A stretch of DNA of 64,000 bases, taken from NCBI GenBank assembly GCA_040752515.1, contig JBFMGQ010000001.1, forward strand, positions 62,001-126,000. Direction: 5' to 3'. Under the pieces are notes generated by a model. That model worked only from the letters and a program-made list of their open reading frames with translations. It did not search any database and was not told where the DNA came from. The stretch comes from Tenuifilum sp040752515. Its GTDB lineage: Bacteria; Bacteroidota; Bacteroidia; Bacteroidales; Tenuifilaceae. The translations under genes were made by a program, and so were the position numbers. Below, piece after piece: positions 9,209 through 17,503 of the stretch (position 1 is the first letter of the stretch; every line of letters starts with the position of its first letter).

Positions 9209-9958
9209 TTAAATGAGTTTGGTTTCGTTTTGGAGCAGAGTAATAAGTTCCTTGGGATTTTCAGGATCCACAAACTTACAAGCCGCACGCGGTTTTGGCA
9301 TTTCGAACTTAACATACTCTGTTAGCGATTCCACGGCTACCGGTTCGTATAGCTTGATGGGCTTGGTGCGAGCCATCATGATACCACGCATGGCAGCAAT
9401 ACGAGGCTCTTTGGCAATGCCCTTCTGAACAATGGCAATAAAAGGCGTTGGAACGGTAACGGTTTCCTTACCTCCATCAATCTCTCGGGTAATTACGGCC
9501 TGTCCATTCTCTATCTTTAAACCCGAAACAGCCGACACCGAGGGTATATTAAGGAATTCGGCAAGCATGCTTCCAACGGCTGAATTGTTATAGTCGCTCG
9601 ATTCAATTCCGCACATGATGATATCAAACTGTTCCTTTTTAACCACTTCGGCCAATTGGGCTGCAACAAAGTATGCATCGGTAGGTTCAGCGTTTACACG
9701 AATGGCATCGTCGGCCCCAATGGCTAAAGCCTTACGAATGGTAGGCTCGGTTGTAGCATTGCCAACATGTGCTACGGATACGCTTTTTACTCCGGTACCA
9801 GCATCATCCTTCAACTCTAACGCCCTGGTAAGCGATAGTTCGTCCCACGGGTTTATAACCCACTGTATCCCATTGGTGTCGAGCTTAGTATCGCCATCAA
9901 CAAACTTCACCTTTGTGGTGGTATCGGGTACGTGGCTAATACAAACAAGAATTTTCAT
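9209..9958 (-). CDS. etfB: Electron transfer flavoprotein, beta subunit
   Basis: A 249-residue protein beginning MKILVCISHVPDTTTKV, the typical EtfB start. It has NPWDELSLTRALEL and the AIGADDAIRV segment, then CGIESSDYNNSAVG, which lines the nucleotide (AMP/FAD) site of the beta subunit, and IAAMRGIMMARTKP, close to the recognition-loop region that contacts dehydrogenases. It is the first gene of the five-gene minus-strand operon; the promoter should lie in the AT-rich gap to its right. Confidence 0.96.
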   Translation of the reverse strand: MKILVCISHVPDTTTKVKFVDGDTKLDTNGIQWVINPWDELSLTRALELKDDAGTGVKSVSVAHVGNATTEPTIRKALAIGADDAIRVNAEPTDAYFVAAQLAEVVKKEQFDIIMCGIESSDYNNSAVGSMLAEFLNIPSVSAVSGLKIENGQAVITREIDGGKETVTVPTPFIAIVQKGIAKEPRIAAMRGIMMARTKPIKLYEPVAVESLTEYVKFEMPKPRAACKFVDPENPKELITLLQNETKLI

Positions 9959-10356
9959 TGGTATTGATTATTTATAAGTTAAACATATAATTAGCAACCC
10001 ATCTTATTTTTTTAAACTCACAAATTTAAACTAATCTTGGCAACAACAAGCCTCTTGTTTATACAAAATGCCATATACTGTTGATTTTATGAAATTTATG
10101 AAATATTTTATTTTTTCAACAGCCAAACATTCAAACGAGCGTACAAATCTATATCAATTCCGTTTACTATCAATAAAGATTTTGCTTTTAACAATCGATT
10201 GCGATTCAAGTTTATATTCATAAAACTGATTTTCAATATTTTATAATTTTATAAATTTTAACTGTTGTTTAGTCATTATTTAACAAATGTTGACCAAAAT
10301 CACCCAAACAAAATTGATTTTTAAACGTTTACAAATTTACATTAAAGGCATTATTA
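9959..10356. promoter_or_regulatory. AT-rich divergent intergenic region
   Basis: About 400 very AT-rich bases between etfB (minus) and an unknown gene (plus). It must hold both promoters. I could not identify a convincing TTTG/TAnnTTTG pair, a long repeat, or an ORF with coding character. Several short A/T palindromes (for example ATAATTTTATAAATTTTA near 10241) are present but are not distinctive. Confidence 0.4.
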
Positions 10357-10836
10357 ATGAGCAACGAGGTAATACATAGCTTGATTCGAAATCTTGATGA
10401 GCAGCTCTCATCATCGCTGGTGCAGCTTGAAAAGGTTGCGCTGGAAGTATCGGAGCATTTGATAGGCAATCCGGAGAACTCCTCCGATGAGCTTACACCT
10501 GCACTTATAAAGCACTTCGATATACGCCGAAAAAGCATTTCGTACCTCAAGCTAATGCTTAAGTTACGCTCATTTTTGAATAAAGACAGCAAGTATATTT
10601 TAAGTTTCGAAAAAAGTTCTGGCATAAGAATTGATTCTATTTCAGAGCAACTAATGATAAACGAGAAGATGCCTCTTTACCTGAGCGATAATTTTAACGT
10701 TGATGCCTTAAACAAGGAGATATTTACCTCCAAGGCTTACAACAGATATTTAGTCGAAACCTATAATGATTTGCTAAATCGCGATAGGTTTGAGGCATGC
10801 TCCATTCTTGAAACAATGAAGTTTTCATATAATTAG
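10357..10836 (+). CDS. Uncharacterised 159-residue protein
   Basis: I do not recognise the family. The protein is soluble, with no signal peptide or TM segment, and looks mostly helical with alternating charged residues (LDEQLSSSLVQLEKVALEVSEHL, then IRRKSISYLKLMLKLRSFL). There are no cysteine clusters or known motifs. Codon use and composition look normal for the neighbourhood, and the ORF ends just before a good terminator, so it is probably a real single-gene unit. Its start is MSNEVIHSL, after a long AT-rich leader. Confidence 0.65.
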   Translation: MSNEVIHSLIRNLDEQLSSSLVQLEKVALEVSEHLIGNPENSSDELTPALIKHFDIRRKSISYLKLMLKLRSFLNKDSKYILSFEKSSGIRIDSISEQLMINEKMPLYLSDNFNVDALNKEIFTSKAYNRYLVETYNDLLNRDRFEACSILETMKFSYN

Positions 10837-10870
10837 GTTTTGGTTTAGGTTTACAATAGGTTAGGTGGTT

Positions 10871-10908
10871 GACATCCGGGACGTTTAGGCGCTCCGGATG
10901 TCTTCTTT
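10871..10908 (+). terminator. Terminator after the 159-residue gene
   Basis: A 9-bp stem GACATCCGG / CCGGATGTC with a 14-base interior, followed by TTCTTTT. It ends transcription of the unknown gene. Confidence 0.75.
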
Positions 10909-10947
10909 TATACTTAACCCAAGTGAATGAATAAACAAATTCAACCA

Positions 10948-11215
10948 TGCTAATAAAAAATGGGGAGGCGGAACCATTTGTAAAGGAATGAGTCGGAATG
11001 AATCGGAATAGACGGAATACTATAGAGTTACATGAAGTTAGAAGAAGTATAGGAAAAGTGAACAGTTAAATCCAACGAGAATGTGGCGGAAAGACTTAGA
11101 ATGATTAGGAATTTTAGAATTGGAGGGAATTAGAGTTCGTTAAGCCGAAATAGTGATACGGAAATATTTTTAGAGGAAATGCCATGAATATTCTTGTAAC
11201 TTCGGCTTAAACATC
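10948..11215 (+). repeat. Dispersed intergenic element, copy A
   Basis: It begins near GCTAATAAAAAATGGGGAGG and contains GGCGGAA, then TCGGAAT heptamers at about 10-base spacing (TCGGAATGAA, TCGGAATAGA, CGGAATACTA). It ends with a 10-bp inverted pair TTAAGCCGAA (11140-11149) and TTCGGCTTAA (11201-11210). A second, inverted copy with the same order of blocks lies near 26900-27060. No coding frame runs through it. It fills the gap upstream of recQ. Confidence 0.6.
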
Positions 11216-11262
11216 AAACAAACACCAAACACTAAACACCAAACACTAATCACTATTTTTCC

Positions 11263-11270
11263 TATCTTTG
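11263..11270 (+). promoter_or_regulatory. Promoter -7 element of recQ
   Basis: TATCTTTG matches the Bacteroidota -7 consensus TAnnTTTG. It lies only 5 bases before the recQ ATG, so the transcript would be leaderless or nearly so. No good -33 TTTG was found at the usual spacing. Confidence 0.45.
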
Positions 11271-11275
11271 TTTGT

Positions 11276-13186
11276 ATGGGAAAGTTCGAGGATATTCTCA
11301 AGCAGTACTGGGGTTACGCCTCGTTTCGCTCCATTCAACTCGATATCATTGAATCGGTTTACAATGGGAACGATACGTTAGCCCTGATGCCAACTGGTGG
11401 AGGTAAATCTATCACCTTTCAGGTGCCAGCCCTCGCCATGGAAGGGATGTGTCTGGTGATATCGCCACTCATAGCCCTCATGAAGGACCAGGTAGAGAAC
11501 CTTAGAAAGCGTGGGATAAATGCAGTTGCCATCTATTCGGGCATGACCAGCCATGAGATTGATGTAACCCTTGATAATTGCGTTTACGGTGATATAAAAT
11601 TCCTTTACGTTTCGCCCGAGCGCCTGTCAACTGCCATTTTCCGCGAGCGAGTTCGGAAAATGAAGATTTGCATGGTAGCCATCGACGAAGCGCACTGTAT
11701 ATCGCAATGGGGCTACGATTTCAGACCATCATACCTTAAAATTGCCGAATTACGCGACATACTACCCGATGTTCCCTTTTTGGCGGTTACCGCCACTGCC
11801 ACGCCTGAAGTGGTGAACGACATCCAGGAAAAACTACATTTCCGCAACGGTAAGGTTTTTCGCATGAGTTTTGCCCGCCAGAACCTTGTTTACCTAGTGC
11901 GCAACGTTGAGGATAAGGAAAAATATCTCTTTCGAATTATCGAAAGCATACCGGGTAGCGGCATTATCTACGTTAGGAATAGGAATAAAACCAAGGAGAT
12001 TGCATTGATGCTTCAGCGCGAAGGTCACGCTGCCGATTTTTACCATGCAGGCCTTTCCATGGAGATGCGGAATGCAAAACAGAACGATTGGCAAACCGGA
12101 AAAACCCGAATTATTGTAGCTACCAATGCCTTTGGCATGGGTATCGATAAACCCGACGTGCGCTTTGTGGTTCATGTCGATTTGCCCGATTCACCGGAAG
12201 CCTACTTTCAAGAGGCTGGCCGCGCTGGTCGCGACCAAAAACTTGCCTATGCCGTTTTGCTCTACAACGAGTCGGACAAACTCCGCATTGAGCAACGCCT
12301 CGAAGCCAACTTTCCCCCACCCGACGACATAAAAAGGATTTACCAAGCCCTGGGTTCGTACCTAAATGTTGCCTACGGGGCAGGTAAAGGCGAGGTTTAC
12401 GATTTTAACCTTATCGATTTTTGCTCCACGTTCAAGCTTAACATGGTGGTGGCATACAACTCCTTAAAAATTCTTGAGCAGGAAGGATACATTGAGCTCA
12501 CCGATGAGCTCGACAATCCCAGCCGCATAATGTTCCTTGTGAACAAACAGGAACTGTACAGGTACCAGGTGGCGCATGCCGAAATGGATAAGTTCATCAA
12601 AATACTCCTTCGTATGCTACCAGGCGTTTTTTCACAATACGTGAGAATTGATGAACAGTTCATTTCCAAAACCACAGGGTTGCCTATAGATAAGGTATAC
12701 GAAAACCTGAAAGTGCTGTCGCGACAAAAGATTTTAAATTATATCCCCAAAAAGCGGACACCACTAATTGTTTTTATTGAGGAGCGGCTCGACGATAAAA
12801 ACCTTAGGATTGAACCCGAACGTTACCAAATGCTCAGGAAACGCTACCTCGATCGAATTAACGCCATGCTCGAGTATGCTCAAAGCCAAGCCAAATGCCG
12901 AAGTCAGTTCCTAAGCGAGTACTTTGGCCAAATCGACAGCTACCGATGTGGCAAGTGCGACGTTTGCACCGCCCGCAACGAACTGGACATGAGTAAATTT
13001 GAATTCGACACCATACTCGATAAGGTAAAAGCATTACTTCTAAAAAATCCGCTTCCACTTGAAAAGTTAATCGATTCAACAGGTTTTAACCCCGACCGTG
13101 TAGCTAAAGTTGTACGCTTCCTTGAGGATGCTGGTAAAATAAAGCACAGCGACCAAGGTCTACTGGAATGGGTAACACGTAAGTAG
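11276..13186 (+). CDS. recQ: ATP-dependent DNA helicase RecQ
   Basis: A 636-residue 3'-5' helicase. Order: motif 0/I (FRSIQLDIIESVYNGND; LMPTGGGKS with Lys44), DEAH box (AIDEAHCISQWG), motifs III-VI (LAVTATATP, ATNAFGMGIDKPDVRFVVH, QEAGRAGRD), then the RecQ zinc-binding segment (CRSQFLSEYFG...CGKCDVC) and a winged-helix region. A clear HRDC domain is not visible; the C-terminus is a short helical segment, as in many Bacteroidota RecQ paralogues. It acts in recombination and fork repair. It appears monocistronic. Confidence 0.95.
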   Translation: MGKFEDILKQYWGYASFRSIQLDIIESVYNGNDTLALMPTGGGKSITFQVPALAMEGMCLVISPLIALMKDQVENLRKRGINAVAIYSGMTSHEIDVTLDNCVYGDIKFLYVSPERLSTAIFRERVRKMKICMVAIDEAHCISQWGYDFRPSYLKIAELRDILPDVPFLAVTATATPEVVNDIQEKLHFRNGKVFRMSFARQNLVYLVRNVEDKEKYLFRIIESIPGSGIIYVRNRNKTKEIALMLQREGHAADFYHAGLSMEMRNAKQNDWQTGKTRIIVATNAFGMGIDKPDVRFVVHVDLPDSPEAYFQEAGRAGRDQKLAYAVLLYNESDKLRIEQRLEANFPPPDDIKRIYQALGSYLNVAYGAGKGEVYDFNLIDFCSTFKLNMVVAYNSLKILEQEGYIELTDELDNPSRIMFLVNKQELYRYQVAHAEMDKFIKILLRMLPGVFSQYVRIDEQFISKTTGLPIDKVYENLKVLSRQKILNYIPKKRTPLIVFIEERLDDKNLRIEPERYQMLRKRYLDRINAMLEYAQSQAKCRSQFLSEYFGQIDSYRCGKCDVCTARNELDMSKFEFDTILDKVKALLLKNPLPLEKLIDSTGFNPDRVAKVVRFLEDAGKIKHSDQGLLEWVTRK

Positions 13187-13595
13187 GATGAGCCTTATCC
13201 GCTTAAAAGTTAAACGTGAAAATCTAGCCGTAAACCGTTAAACATTCGGGCATTCAGTCCTTCATTTTGCCCCAATATTCTGTTTTCTTTTACCAACCAT
13301 CCAAACAGTATCACTGAGTTACACAGAGTTATTCACAGAGTAACACAGTGATTATCTGTGTAATTTGCGTCATCTGCGATTTATTAAAGTTTACTACCAA
13401 CAATCAACCTCTCCTTTCATTCCGAGCAACCTGTCCCGCTATATCAAGGCTAAGACAAATACCAAACGTATCATACATGCAATTGTTAACTCCCCCTCTC
13501 AAACTATAGTATTCTAACGAAATTACCAGCCAAAAACTTTTTGGCCCAACTTTTGTTATAGGGTTGAGTGTATAACTTGTAAGAATTAAAATCAT
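13187..13595. repeat. Repeat-bearing spacer between recQ and a small gene
   Basis: A gene-free stretch of 409 bases. It includes TCACTGAGTTAC (13311-13322) and its imperfect inverse GTAACACAGTGA (13340-13351, one mismatch), followed by the TCTGTGTAATTTGCGTCATC type of text. This resembles a dispersed CACTGAGTTACACAGAG repeat found in intergenic DNA of many bacteria. Near 13420 is ATTCCGAGCAACCTGTCCCG, another common spacer motif, partly repeated near 50893 and 52212. No credible ORF is present. Confidence 0.5.
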
Positions 13596-13829
13596 ATGGA
13601 AACGCTCAACGAAATTGAACTACGTAAACGCCTTTACGAATACTCAACCCAGGTTGGGTTTGATACAAAAAAGGAATCGTTCCGCGAAGTTATCTCCTTC
13701 CTTATCGATATCGACCAAAACTTCTTATACACCTTGCTAAAACCCGAAGAGCTTAGGTACTTGGCAACCCACCGCGATACCGAAGAACAGCTTAAACGGC
13801 GTTTGGAGCAGGTAGTGGAATCACTCTAA
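13596..13829 (+). CDS. Small uncharacterised protein, 77 residues
   Basis: A soluble, charged, probably all-helical protein starting METLNEIELRKRLYEYS. There is no signal peptide, TM segment or cysteines. I do not recognise the family. It has its own good terminator just downstream and sits directly upstream of recG. Amino-acid use looks like that of a real protein (many Glu, Lys, Arg and Leu in heptad-like spacing). Function unknown. Confidence 0.65.
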   Translation: METLNEIELRKRLYEYSTQVGFDTKKESFREVISFLIDIDQNFLYTLLKPEELRYLATHRDTEEQLKRRLEQVVESL

Positions 13830-13852
13830 AAACATCATACTTAAACATATTG

Positions 13853-13877
13853 AAGGGGAAAGTTTTCCCCTTTTTTA
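13853..13877 (+). terminator. Terminator before recG
   Basis: AAGGGGAA / TTCCCCTT stem with a short AGTT loop, followed by a long T run. It separates the 77-residue gene from recG. Confidence 0.85.
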
Positions 13878-13910
13878 TTTTTTGTTTACTTTGTGGTAAG
13901 CTAAACAGGT

Positions 13911-16019
13911 ATGGGAAGTATTCTGGATTCCGAAATAATGTATTTGCCAGGTGTTGGCCCCAAACGTGCCGAACTGCTTCAAAAGGAGTTGGGAATCTAC
14001 ACGTTTGCCGACCTGCTCTACTTTTACCCATTCCGCTATATCGACCGTTCAAAAATACATAAGATTTCAGAGATAACCGACGATCTCCCATATGTACAGG
14101 TTGTAGGCCGGGTAGTTAACATTGCCGAGGCGGGCGCCGGCCGTAACCGTAGGCTAACAGCCCTTGTTACCGATGGCACCGGTAGCATGGAACTTGTGTG
14201 GTTTCAGGGTGTAACCTGGGTTTTGAAACGGCTTAAACCCAATATCGATTACCTAATATTTGGCAAGGCAACCCGATTTGGAAACCGTTTCAGCATAGCC
14301 CACCCCGAAATGGATATCTACAATCCTCAGCAGGATTTCATTACCGGCTCGCTACAGCCCGTTTACTCCACAACCGAAAAACTTAAAAGCAACCATATAT
14401 CATCAAAAACCATAATGGGTTTTGTTCAAGCCTTAATCCCAATGGTCATTGGAAAAATTTCCGAAACACTACCCCCATCAATTATCGAGCAAAACAAGCT
14501 GATGACTTTACCCGAAGCGCTTCGTAACATACATTTCCCGCAAAACACACTTCTACTCCACCGGGCTCAGCATCGATTAAAGTTCGAAGAGCACTTTTAC
14601 ATCCAGCTTAGCATACTAAGTAGGCAAAAGGTAAGGCAGGTTAAGGTCAATGGCCATATATTTAGCCATGTAGGCGAGATGTTTAACCGTTTCTACCATG
14701 AGCGGCTTCCGTTTCCATTAACCGAAGCTCAAAAACGGGTTATAAAGGAGATACGCCGCGATATGATGAGCGGCAAGCAAATGAACAGACTGCTTCAAGG
14801 CGATGTAGGTAGCGGGAAAACAGTGGTTGCCCTGATGTGCATGCTACTGGCAGTTGACAATGGCTATCAGGCTTGCATAATGGCGCCTACCGAAATACTT
14901 GCCAACCAGCATTATGAATCCATTACCTCGCTTTTAGGCGATTTACCCGTAAAGGTGGGCTTGCTCACGGGCAGCACCCGACGGTCGGATCGCAATAACC
15001 TTCACCAATCGCTCGAAGCAGGCGAACTCAACATTCTTATAGGCACCCATGCCCTACTGGAGGATGTGGTGAAGTTTAAAAACCTGGGTTTTGTTGTAAT
15101 TGATGAGCAACAGCGTTTTGGAGTGATGCAACGCGCCAAGCTCTGGGAAAAGAATAGCGACCCACCACACGTTCTGGTGATGACTGCAACCCCAATCCCT
15201 CGCACGCTGGCCATGACCCTCTACGGTGACCTGGAGGTTAGCGTAATCGATGAGTTACCGCCTGGGCGAAAACCCGTTAAAACCCTACACTATACCGATG
15301 CCAAACGCAATCTGGTTTTTAGCCTAATGCGGGAGCAAATCAAGAGAGGCAGGCAGGTTTATGTGGTTTACCCGCTGATTAAGGAATCGGAAAAACTGGA
15401 AAACTTAAAGGATTTAGAGGATGGTTACGAAAGCATAGTCAGGGCTTTTCCGCCACCAGAATATGTAACCGTAGTTGTGCACGGACAAATGAAGCCCGAG
15501 GACAAGGACTACTCCATGAACCTCTTTGCCCAGGGTAAGGCTCATATCATGGTTGCCACCACAGTTATTGAGGTAGGCGTTAATGTCCCCAATGCCACGG
15601 TTATGGTAATTGAAAGCGCCGAGCGCTTTGGGCTATCGCAGCTACACCAGCTGCGCGGAAGGGTTGGCCGTGGTGCCGATGAAAGCTACTGCATACTTGT
15701 TTCGCAGGTAAAGCTAACCAAGGAGTCGCGCAAGCGACTTGAGACCATGGTTACCACCAACGATGGGTTTAAGATTGCCGAGGTTGACCTTCAACTCCGA
15801 GGCCCTGGCGATATTGCTGGCACCATGCAAAGCGGCATGCCCTTTGACCTTAAAATGGCCAATCTGGCTACCGACGGCCAACTCATTCAGCATGTCCGCC
15901 AAATAGTCATTGAGATTTTAGACCATGACCCCTTGCTTGAGAATCCCCGCAATGCAATCCTAAAAGATCAACTCAATAAGCTTGAGTTTCACCGTTCCGA
16001 TTATACCGGGATTTCATGA
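13911..16019 (+). CDS. recG: ATP-dependent DNA helicase RecG
   Basis: A 702-residue protein that reverses stalled replication forks and branch-migrates Holliday junctions. N-terminal wedge/OB domain (GVGPKRAELLQKELGI; YFYPFRYIDRS), then helicase motifs: GDVGSGKT with Lys303, APTEILANQH, DEQQRFGVMQR, MTATPIPRTLAMT, ATTVIEVGVNVPNA, QLRGRVGRG. The C-terminal RecG signature LRGPGDIAGTMQSG is present. Length is normal. Its stop overlaps the start of the DUF3108 gene (ATGA), so the two are translationally coupled. Confidence 0.97.
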   Translation: MGSILDSEIMYLPGVGPKRAELLQKELGIYTFADLLYFYPFRYIDRSKIHKISEITDDLPYVQVVGRVVNIAEAGAGRNRRLTALVTDGTGSMELVWFQGVTWVLKRLKPNIDYLIFGKATRFGNRFSIAHPEMDIYNPQQDFITGSLQPVYSTTEKLKSNHISSKTIMGFVQALIPMVIGKISETLPPSIIEQNKLMTLPEALRNIHFPQNTLLLHRAQHRLKFEEHFYIQLSILSRQKVRQVKVNGHIFSHVGEMFNRFYHERLPFPLTEAQKRVIKEIRRDMMSGKQMNRLLQGDVGSGKTVVALMCMLLAVDNGYQACIMAPTEILANQHYESITSLLGDLPVKVGLLTGSTRRSDRNNLHQSLEAGELNILIGTHALLEDVVKFKNLGFVVIDEQQRFGVMQRAKLWEKNSDPPHVLVMTATPIPRTLAMTLYGDLEVSVIDELPPGRKPVKTLHYTDAKRNLVFSLMREQIKRGRQVYVVYPLIKESEKLENLKDLEDGYESIVRAFPPPEYVTVVVHGQMKPEDKDYSMNLFAQGKAHIMVATTVIEVGVNVPNATVMVIESAERFGLSQLHQLRGRVGRGADESYCILVSQVKLTKESRKRLETMVTTNDGFKIAEVDLQLRGPGDIAGTMQSGMPFDLKMANLATDGQLIQHVRQIVIEILDHDPLLENPRNAILKDQLNKLEFHRSDYTGIS

Positions 16020-16834
16020 AACGCCTAACTGCTATTTCGCTGTTCGTTTTATTTACAGCCCTTCAGAGCAAGGGGCAACAAGCTAGCGAGTGTAAAACAA
16101 CCAACACTACCTTTACCGCAGGCGAAAGTGTTTGCTATGAGGTAAGCTACACCTGGTTTTTAATTTGGACCGATGTAGGTGAAGCATGCTTTACCGTGGA
16201 TTCCGATAATCGATTTGGAAAAACGTTGCTACACTTGAGGGCTACAGGCGAAAGCTACCCATTCTACGATTGGTTCTTTAAGGTACGCGACCTTTACGAA
16301 TCGTGGGTTGATCCGGTAACCTTAACTCCCCGCTACTATAACCGAAATATTTTCGAAGGGGGTTTTACCAAAGAAAACGAATACTGGTTCAACCAGCCCG
16401 GCGATAGTGTAAAAATTCGAGTACGCCGCAAGGGTGGCCCTAATAGGTTTGTATCAATTAAATCGCCTGGTTGCCTGTTTGATGTAGTTACTTCCATATA
16501 CTACTCCCGATGCTTAAATTTTTCAGGTATTAAACCGGGAACCGTTTTCCCCATCAACGTTCTGATGGATGAGGAGATATTTAACGTTAAGTACAGGTTC
16601 TTGGGCAAGGATGTAAGGAAAATATCGGGTATAGGGAAAGTCCCTTGCCTGAAATTCCAAGTCGATTTGGTGGCAGGCGATATCTTTTCATCAAACCAAA
16701 AGCTTATGGTTTGGGTCACCGATGACTTCAACAAACTGCCAGTGTTCATTGAGTCGCCTATTCGTGTTGGAAGCATACAGGCCCAAATAAAATCCTACAA
16801 AGGGCTGCGATACAAAATTCAAACGGTTAATTAG
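16016..16834 (+). CDS. DUF3108-family exported protein
   Basis: A 272-residue protein with an N-terminal signal peptide (MKRLTAISLFVLFTALQSKG) and a beta-rich body typical of DUF3108: GESVCYEVSYTWFLIWTDVGEACFTVD near the start and KLMVWVTDDFNKLPVFIES near the end. Four Cys in the mature part could form disulfides. The family is periplasmic or outer-membrane associated in Bacteroidota, with no established reaction. The four-base overlap with recG indicates one transcript, though the functions look unrelated. Confidence 0.82.
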   Translation: MKRLTAISLFVLFTALQSKGQQASECKTTNTTFTAGESVCYEVSYTWFLIWTDVGEACFTVDSDNRFGKTLLHLRATGESYPFYDWFFKVRDLYESWVDPVTLTPRYYNRNIFEGGFTKENEYWFNQPGDSVKIRVRRKGGPNRFVSIKSPGCLFDVVTSIYYSRCLNFSGIKPGTVFPINVLMDEEIFNVKYRFLGKDVRKISGIGKVPCLKFQVDLVAGDIFSSNQKLMVWVTDDFNKLPVFIESPIRVGSIQAQIKSYKGLRYKIQTVN

Positions 16835-16910
16835 TTTGTTAAATTAAGTCCTCAAAAACATCGGGGTACGATTTTTGTGTAAATTTGTGGAAAATACTAA
16901 CTAAAATCTA

Positions 16911-17318
16911 ATGAAAACAAAATTAATTATCATCTCGGCTATAGGATTTACAACCCTAGCTGGATGTATTGAAGGCGATAACTACATAAGGTTTACCGAT
17001 TATGTCACCATGGAAGCCGCTTTACTTCCCGATACCCTAACTTTAAACGAACCATACAACCTGCAAATTAGAGCTTCGGCTCCAAATGGTTGTTGGTCAA
17101 ATGTAAAGGTATATCTTAATATCAAATCCGATTCCGCATACTTTTTTAGCGCTGCCGGAACATACGAAAACCATGGAGAGGCATGTTCGCAACAAATAGT
17201 AACCCACGATACCATTATCACCATAACCCCCAAGGTGGAAAAAACTCACCTAATGTACTTTTACAACCCCACCGGAAATCCTCAAATTAGGGTCGATACA
17301 ATTTATATAAAGCCTTGA
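16911..17318 (+). CDS. Predicted lipoprotein, 135 residues
   Basis: It starts with a lipoprotein signal ending in the lipobox LAGC (Cys18), so it is likely anchored in a membrane. The mature part is small and beta-rich (DSAYFFSAAGTYENHG; THLMYFYNPTGNPQIRVDTI) and may form an immunoglobulin-like sandwich. I do not recognise a named family. It sits 76 bases after the DUF3108 gene, with no strong terminator between, so the two exported proteins may be coexpressed. TAAATTTG, a possible -7 element, lies at about 16879. Confidence 0.7.
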   Translation: MKTKLIIISAIGFTTLAGCIEGDNYIRFTDYVTMEAALLPDTLTLNEPYNLQIRASAPNGCWSNVKVYLNIKSDSAYFFSAAGTYENHGEACSQQIVTHDTIITITPKVEKTHLMYFYNPTGNPQIRVDTIYIKP

Positions 17319-17339
17319 ACTTGGTAGGGTGAAATAGTT

Positions 17340-17374
17340 CATGGTTGTATTATAGGTAAAACAATACAACCATG
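17340..17374 (+). promoter_or_regulatory. Perfect hairpin covering the start codon of a small ORF
   Basis: CATGGTTGTATT (17340-17351) pairs perfectly with AATACAACCATG (17363-17374) across an 11-base loop. The 3' arm includes the ATG of the 43-residue ORF at 17372. It has no T tract, so it is a poor terminator. It may occlude translation or be an operator-type palindrome. Confidence 0.5.
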
Positions 17375-17503
17375 AAAACAAATTTTGAGAGATATCCTGA
17401 ATACAACAGTTACCTGTTGAACAAAGCAACAAACATGCTAATAATTGTTGTTATTACCCTTATTTTGGGGCTACTTTGTATCGAGAAATTTCTGTTGTAT
17501 TAG
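17372..17503 (+). CDS. Small single-pass membrane protein, 43 residues
   Basis: An ATG-initiated ORF of 43 codons ending in TAG. The first 20 residues are polar (MKTNFERYPEYNSYLLNKAT). Residues 22-37 form a strong TM helix (MLIIVVITLILGLLCI), followed by EKFLLY. The polar tail followed by one clean helix is typical of bacterial small membrane proteins. The start codon lies inside a perfect hairpin. Its 3' end overlaps the convergent ChaN-like gene by four bases. Family unknown; it could be a chance ORF, but the layout argues for a real one. Confidence 0.45.
   Translation: MKTNFERYPEYNSYLLNKATNMLIIVVITLILGLLCIEKFLLY

Noticed and set aside
13404..13595. 63-residue minus-strand ORF between recQ and the 77-residue gene
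   Set aside because: Low-complexity composition, made partly of spacer repeat text, and no plausible start signal.
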